Source of the DNA: Hirundichthys speculiger
Taxonomy: Eukaryota > Chordata > Actinopteri > Beloniformes > Exocoetidae
Length of the DNA: 64,000 nt
Direction: 5' to 3'
NCBI GenBank assembly: GCA_018398805.1
Contig: JAGFBZ010000947.1
Coordinates: 641,001-705,000, forward strand
In this document: in pieces, positions 60,001 through 64,000 of the stretch
Position numbering within the stretch: the stretch's first letter is position 1
Layout: every line of letters begins with the position of its first letter
Position numbers and translations under genes: made by a program
The notes under the pieces: model-generated
Seen by the model: only the letters and a program-made list of their open reading frames with translations
Told to the model about the DNA's origin: nothing
Databases searched by the model: none

Positions 60001-60850
60001 CGGACGGGACGACGACGACGGAGGGAGACGACGACGGAGGGGAGACGACGACGGAGGCAGACGACGACGGAGGGAGACGACGGACGAGGAGACGGAGGAG
60101 ACGACGACGGAGGGGGACGAGACGAGCGACGCGAGGGGACGACGACGACGGGAGACGAGACGACGACGGAGGCAGACGACGACGGAGGGAGACGACGACG
60201 GAGGCAGACGACGACGGAGGCAGACGACGACGGAGGGGAGACGACGGACGACGAGGGAGAACGACGACGAGGCAGACGACGACGGAGGCAGACGACGACG
60301 GAGGGAGACGACGACGGAGGGAGACGACGACGGAGGGAGACGACGACGGAGGAGACGACGACGACGGAGACGACGAGACGACGACGAGAGACGACGACGG
60401 AGGGAGACGACGACGGAGGGAGACGACGACGAGGACGGAGGAGACGACGACGGAGGGAGACGACGACGGAGGGAGAACGACGACGACGGAGGGAGACGAC
60501 GACGGAGGAGACGACGGAGGGAGACGGACGGAGGCAGACGAGACGAGGGAGACGACGACGGAGGGAGAGACGACGGCGGAGGCAGACGACGACGGAGGCA
60601 GACGATGACGGAGGCAGACGACGACGGAGGCGACGAGGAGACGACGGAGGCAGACGACGGAGGGAGGAGGGAGACGACGGCGGAGGCAGACGACGACGGA
60701 GGCAGACGACGACGGAGGCAGACGACGACGGAGGCAGACGATGGCGGAGGGAGACGATGACGGAGGGAGACGACGACGGAGGGAGACGACGGCGGAGGCA
60801 GACGACGACGGAGGCAGACGACGACGGAGGGAGACGATGACAGAGGCAGA
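57048..60850. repeat. 16-bp satellite, subfamily B/C (GACGACGACGGAGGGA), 3.8 kb
   Basis: Continuation of the array. GACGATGACGGATGGA types prevail at 57360-59250 with a ~200-300-bp higher-order pattern; GACGACGACGGAGGGA prevails at 59260-60850. Breaks in unit length are dense at 57285-57370, 58215-58270, 58680-58770 and 59280-60680. Confidence 0.95.
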
Positions 60851-61470
60851 TGACACAAGATGGACTCCCTAGACTATCTAGGACACAAGACTGATTATCT
60901 AGACACCCTAAGATACAGGAATGACCACCTAAGACACAAGGCCAGAAGAGAAAACTGATTTAAAAACCGGCTGGCTGGGGACACCAACTTAACCGTTGAG
61001 AGTCTGGACAGCTGAGAACTCAAGACAGACCACGTGGAACGCAAAACCAGCCTTAATATGTAAAACTAATCCTGTCCAAACAGGGCTGAAGAGCACTGCT
61101 AAGGTTTTACCCTCATGACATTATGTTAACACACACCTGAACGGTCCAGACCAGTTTTAATGGAGGCCTACACACCTGCTGAAGGTCAGTGAGGGGGAAC
61201 ATTAGTTTTGCTTCATCTTTCTTGGATAAACAGATCCAGTGAAGCTGTTGTTTCTATCTGAGGTTGGACTGGTCTGGGTCACAGTCCAGGTTGGTCCTGT
61301 GATGCTCGGGTCCGTCCCAGCTGTGAAACCAGATCCCTGCGTGAGTCAGCAGTCCGACTGAAACCTGAAACTCCTGCAGAACATCGGGCCCAGAGAGTGA
61401 AGGAAAACTGTAGCCACTCGCGGCTGTGTCTCGCGTGAATATGTAGCTGGTAACATCGGCATCGTAACGT
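60851..61470. other. unique sequence after the satellite
   Basis: No gene recognised. 60860-60930 has loosely repeated CTAAGACACAAG units. Confidence 0.5.
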
Positions 61471-61474
61471 TAGC

Positions 61475-61743
61475 ATGGAGGAAAGTGGCGATAGCACGCA
61501 GGACATTTACCAACCCACTAAAAGGACCAAATCCAAGGTCTGGGCATAGTTTGTTTTTTTATGAATGCAGAGGGACAACTGGCGGAGGACAATTGTCCTG
61601 TCTGCAGAGCATGTAAGAAAAAAGTAGCTGCTAAAGGCAGTAACACTTCAAATCTACTGGTTATGATTTCTGTTCCTGATAATTGTTATTTCGACCTACT
61701 ACGGGTGTTAAAGTGTTCATTTAAACTTGCAACAGACGAATAA
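61475..61743 (+). pseudogene. BED zinc-finger fragment of a ZBED-like hAT element
   Basis: From 61475 a frame MEESGDSTQDIYQPTKRTKS-KVWA meets a stop; it resumes at 61561 as NAEGQLAEDNCPVCRACKKK and VAAKGSNTSNLL, a BED finger with the CxxC pair and the NTSNLL tail, but the His pair is missing. Flanking ends were not resolved. Confidence 0.65.
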
Positions 61744-61773
61744 GCTTTGTTCCTGTTTTTTATTTTGTTCGTT

Positions 61774-62175
61774 ACCTCCGCCAGGGAGGTTCTGTTTTTG
61801 CCAGCGTTTATCCGTTTGTCTGTGTTCTAGATAACTCTAAAATGGATTTTGATGAAATTTTCAGGAGTTGTCAGAAATGTGAAAAGGAAGAACTGATTTC
61901 ATTTTGGCTGTGATCCGGAAAAAATCCTGGATTCTGGATCACTTTCAAATTTTCGATAACATTGTGGTCAACGGGGTCAAAAATTTTGTTTCTCATCATC
62001 TCTGTTAATTATTGACCAAAACTCATGAAATTTCACTCGGGGACTGACAACGGGAACCTCTATCAGATTTCAGAGGCTGATCCGGATCTGATTTTATCTC
62101 AATCTGTAAATCGCTATATGGGGGAACTGTTGCGCTCGGCGGAGGTCTGCGCTCTCTGAGTGCTTTTCTAGTTTA
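61774..62175 (+). mobile_element. Full-length copy of the TTACCTCCGCC repeat
   Basis: Starts GTTACCTCCGCCAGGGAGGT and ends GGCGGAGGTCTGCGCTCTCT + GAGTGCTTTTCTAGTT. The two ends share the inverted motif ACCTCCGCC / GGCGGAGGT. About 400 bp, non-coding. A truncated sister is at 28361. Confidence 0.7.
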
Positions 62176-62884
62176 AAATAAAACCTCTTTCTGTGCCAGT
62201 TGTTTGCTCTTTCAATGTGAAAGTTTCATTTTGATAAGAATTTGGCTTCTAATGTTTTAGTATGACAAGAAAAACACAGAAATTAGTCTCTGGATGTGTT
62301 GAACTGATAGAGACAAACCACAAGAGTCCGGCAGCTGAAACTGCAGCAGAAGGGGGCGCTGCAGAGGATTAACGCAAGGGGGGCCAATAATACTTTCTTA
62401 TTTGTTAAAGTTAAAAATGTCCGATAAATTCATTCCACTTCATGATTGTGTCCCACCGGTTGTTGATTCTGGACAAAAAAAATTAAAATTTTATATCTTT
62501 ATGTTTGAAGCTGGAAGTGTTGCCACAGAACACAGCTGGTGCAGGTCAACAATCACCAGGGTTGGTTGTATAAACCAACTCATTGGTCTCATCCTCAATG
62601 TGTGGCCGACTCCTGCAGGAGCAACTACTCGCTGTCGGGCAGTAACTGTTGCTCCATTACCATTCATTCAGCAGAGCATTGGTTGTTTTGGTTTTTGTGA
62701 GAGACTAATCGAAATCTCCTCTTCTCCTCGTAGGCATTATAAGGAGCCTAGTGGAAGTCCGTCGTGGAATATTTTGAGTTTGTTTCTTTACAATCCTGTT
62801 TAATTAAAACCACGCTCTGGCGTGTTAACCGTGACTGAGTGCCTCAGCGTCTTGCCTTGACTGCATGTTTCACTAATATATATA
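62176..62884. other. unclassified sequence, possible transposon pieces
   Basis: GGGGGGCCAATAATACTTTC near 62378 resembles transposon ends. 62510-62870 has LTR-like features (TTAATTAAAACCACG then GTGCCTCAGCGTCTTGCC) but no partner. The + frame 62402-62803 shows no family I recognise. Confidence 0.3.
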
Positions 62885-63521
62885 TAGTGCTGGGCAATAT
62901 GACGATACATATCGTGGGGACGATATAAAAGTGTGTATCGTGCCATTTCTCTTCTATCGTTTCTATCGTTTCTAACCTAATTTTATCAATTATTACAGCA
63001 AATATGTAATTAAATAACCTGCAACGATAAATTTGATAGAATCATATCTACTTCTACAAAGTAGCCTTTTATGTTTGCACTTTTATTCATGGTTAATGCC
63101 TTAAACAGAGTTCTCTTCAACCCTGATGTTTACTTTAGACACTTTATATTGGTTTGCAAACTTTGCACTACAAGGTTACAGATTTCAGAAAGTTGAAAAA
63201 GAATTGTGTTTATTTTTTTATAGCTGAACTTCAGTACAAAATGTGTTTTTTCCTCTCAGAAACTGTTGTGCACTTTAAAAAAATGTGAAAGCTACTGTAC
63301 CTCTGTACCTACCTGTTTTTGCTGCACTAAAATGTATGTTTGTGACAGTTCAGCTAAATGTCCTTTCAAAATAAAGTTGAAAAGTAAGCAATGAAATTTT
63401 TGTCAAACTTTTCAGAGAATAACTGAAAACATACTTTATTATGGTATATCATGATATATATCGTTATCATGATATAAAATAGTCCATATCGTGATATATG
63501 ATTTTTCTCTATATCGCCCAG

Positions 63522-63526
<5 letters not shown>
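62885..63526. mobile_element. Second copy of the hAT-type MITE, inverted
   Basis: 642 bp with ends TAGTGCTGGGCAATAT / ATATCGCCCAGCACTA. It is the reverse complement of 56397-57047 with few visible differences. Flanked by TATATATA on both sides, so it sits in a TA microsatellite. Confidence 0.9.

Positions 63527-63560
<34 letters not shown>
63527..63560. repeat. (TA)n microsatellite
   Basis: TA repeats directly right of the MITE, matching its target duplication. Confidence 0.9.
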
Positions 63561-63569
<9 letters not shown>

Positions 63570-63572
63570 TTA

Positions 63573-63670
63573 TTAGGGCTGTCAAAGTTAATGCGTTAAA
63601 GCTTGATTAACGCAAAAAAAATGTATCGCAACAAATTTTTTTTACGCGTGATTAAACGCGAGCCGGCCGT
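63573..63670 (+). mobile_element. Terminal fragment of a hAT element
   Basis: TATTAGGGCTGTCAAAGTTA followed by ATGCGTTAAAGCTTGATTAA and GCGTGATTAAACGCG is the typical end of a common fish hAT. Only one end is seen. Confidence 0.55.
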
Positions 63671-63674
63671 TGAT

Positions 63675-63794
63675 GTACAATAGTAGAGAGGAGATATATA
63701 TGAGTGTGTGTGTGTATATATATATATATGTAGAGAGATGCAGATATATATGTATATGTATGTTTAGAATATAGATATATATATATATATATAG

Positions 63795-63828
<34 letters not shown>

Positions 63829-64000
63829 TATATATATAATACAGATATCTATATCATATATATATATATCTATATATCTATCTATATCTATATATCTGAT
63901 ATATATATCTCTAGAATCTCTCTATCTATAGTCTCTCTATCTCTATATCTATCTCTATCTCTATCTATATCTCTTCTATCTCTCATATATCTCTCTCTAG
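63675..64000. repeat. TA/TCTA/CT-rich microsatellite cluster
   Basis: Mixed (TA)n, (TG)n, (TCTATA)n and (TCTCTA)n to the end of the window. Confidence 0.9.

Noticed and set aside
50935..60850. CRISPR-like array
   Set aside because: Units are contiguous 16-mers with no unique spacers; eukaryotic genome context.
51411..60850. Satellite GACGAT units as an amplified piece of the anp32e acidic tail codons
   Set aside because: Both are GAC/GAT/GAG-rich, but the 16-bp period is not codon-like and there is no shared longer word; similarity is compositional.

Overview
This window is a piece of a vertebrate genome, almost certainly a ray-finned (teleost) fish. Two spliced protein genes can be identified, and they face each other. 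On the + strand, six exons between 3141 and 18346 encode most of ANP32E, the acidic leucine-rich nuclear phosphoprotein that chaperones histone H2A.Z. On the - strand, four exons between 46045 and 36745 encode most of PLEKHO1 (CKIP-1), a pleckstrin-homology-domain adaptor. Both 5' ends (ANP32E exon 1; PLEKHO1 start and N-terminal half of the PH domain) were not found here. From established knowledge, human ANP32E and PLEKHO1 are also adjacent and convergent on 1q21, so this is a conserved microsynteny block. The teleost assignment rests on the repeat fauna: L1-type and Rex/RTE-like LINE fragments, many hAT elements, and SINE/LINE tails ending in GAATT-type repeats.

Layout: 1-3140 anp32e intron 1, with a GC-rich start, a ~110-145 bp minisatellite and a perfect 70-bp inverted repeat; 3141-18346 anp32e exons 2-7, with a 7.6-kb tandem array in intron 2, a hAT element in intron 4, and a GGTTGATGG minisatellite split by an L1 fragment in intron 6; 18347-~18950 3' UTR; ~19000-33000 intergenic, holding a decayed LINE with two minisatellites grown out of its reverse-transcriptase codons, a tRNA-Met gene with two decayed copies, a hAT MITE, a 99-bp array and a 21-bp heptad array; 36745-46045 plekho1, whose introns hold an LTR with a gag-like ORF, a pyrimidine-rich array, a 40-bp array and a CAGGTG-rich array; 46046-64000 upstream of the visible plekho1 exons, with a composite hAT, a CCAGGT/CCTGGT array, nearly 10 kb of a 16-bp satellite cut by a hAT MITE, more hAT remnants, and TA-rich microsatellites.

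By my addition of array lengths, about half of the window is tandem repeat. Nearly all long open frames (up to 1888 codons) are stop-free readings of these arrays, not genes. I found no CRISPR, operon or other novel coding system. The most interesting signals are repeat biology: minisatellites born inside reverse-transcriptase codons, an intron that is almost entirely an E-box-like array, one minisatellite family at two distant sites, and transposon insertions dated by exact target-site duplications.
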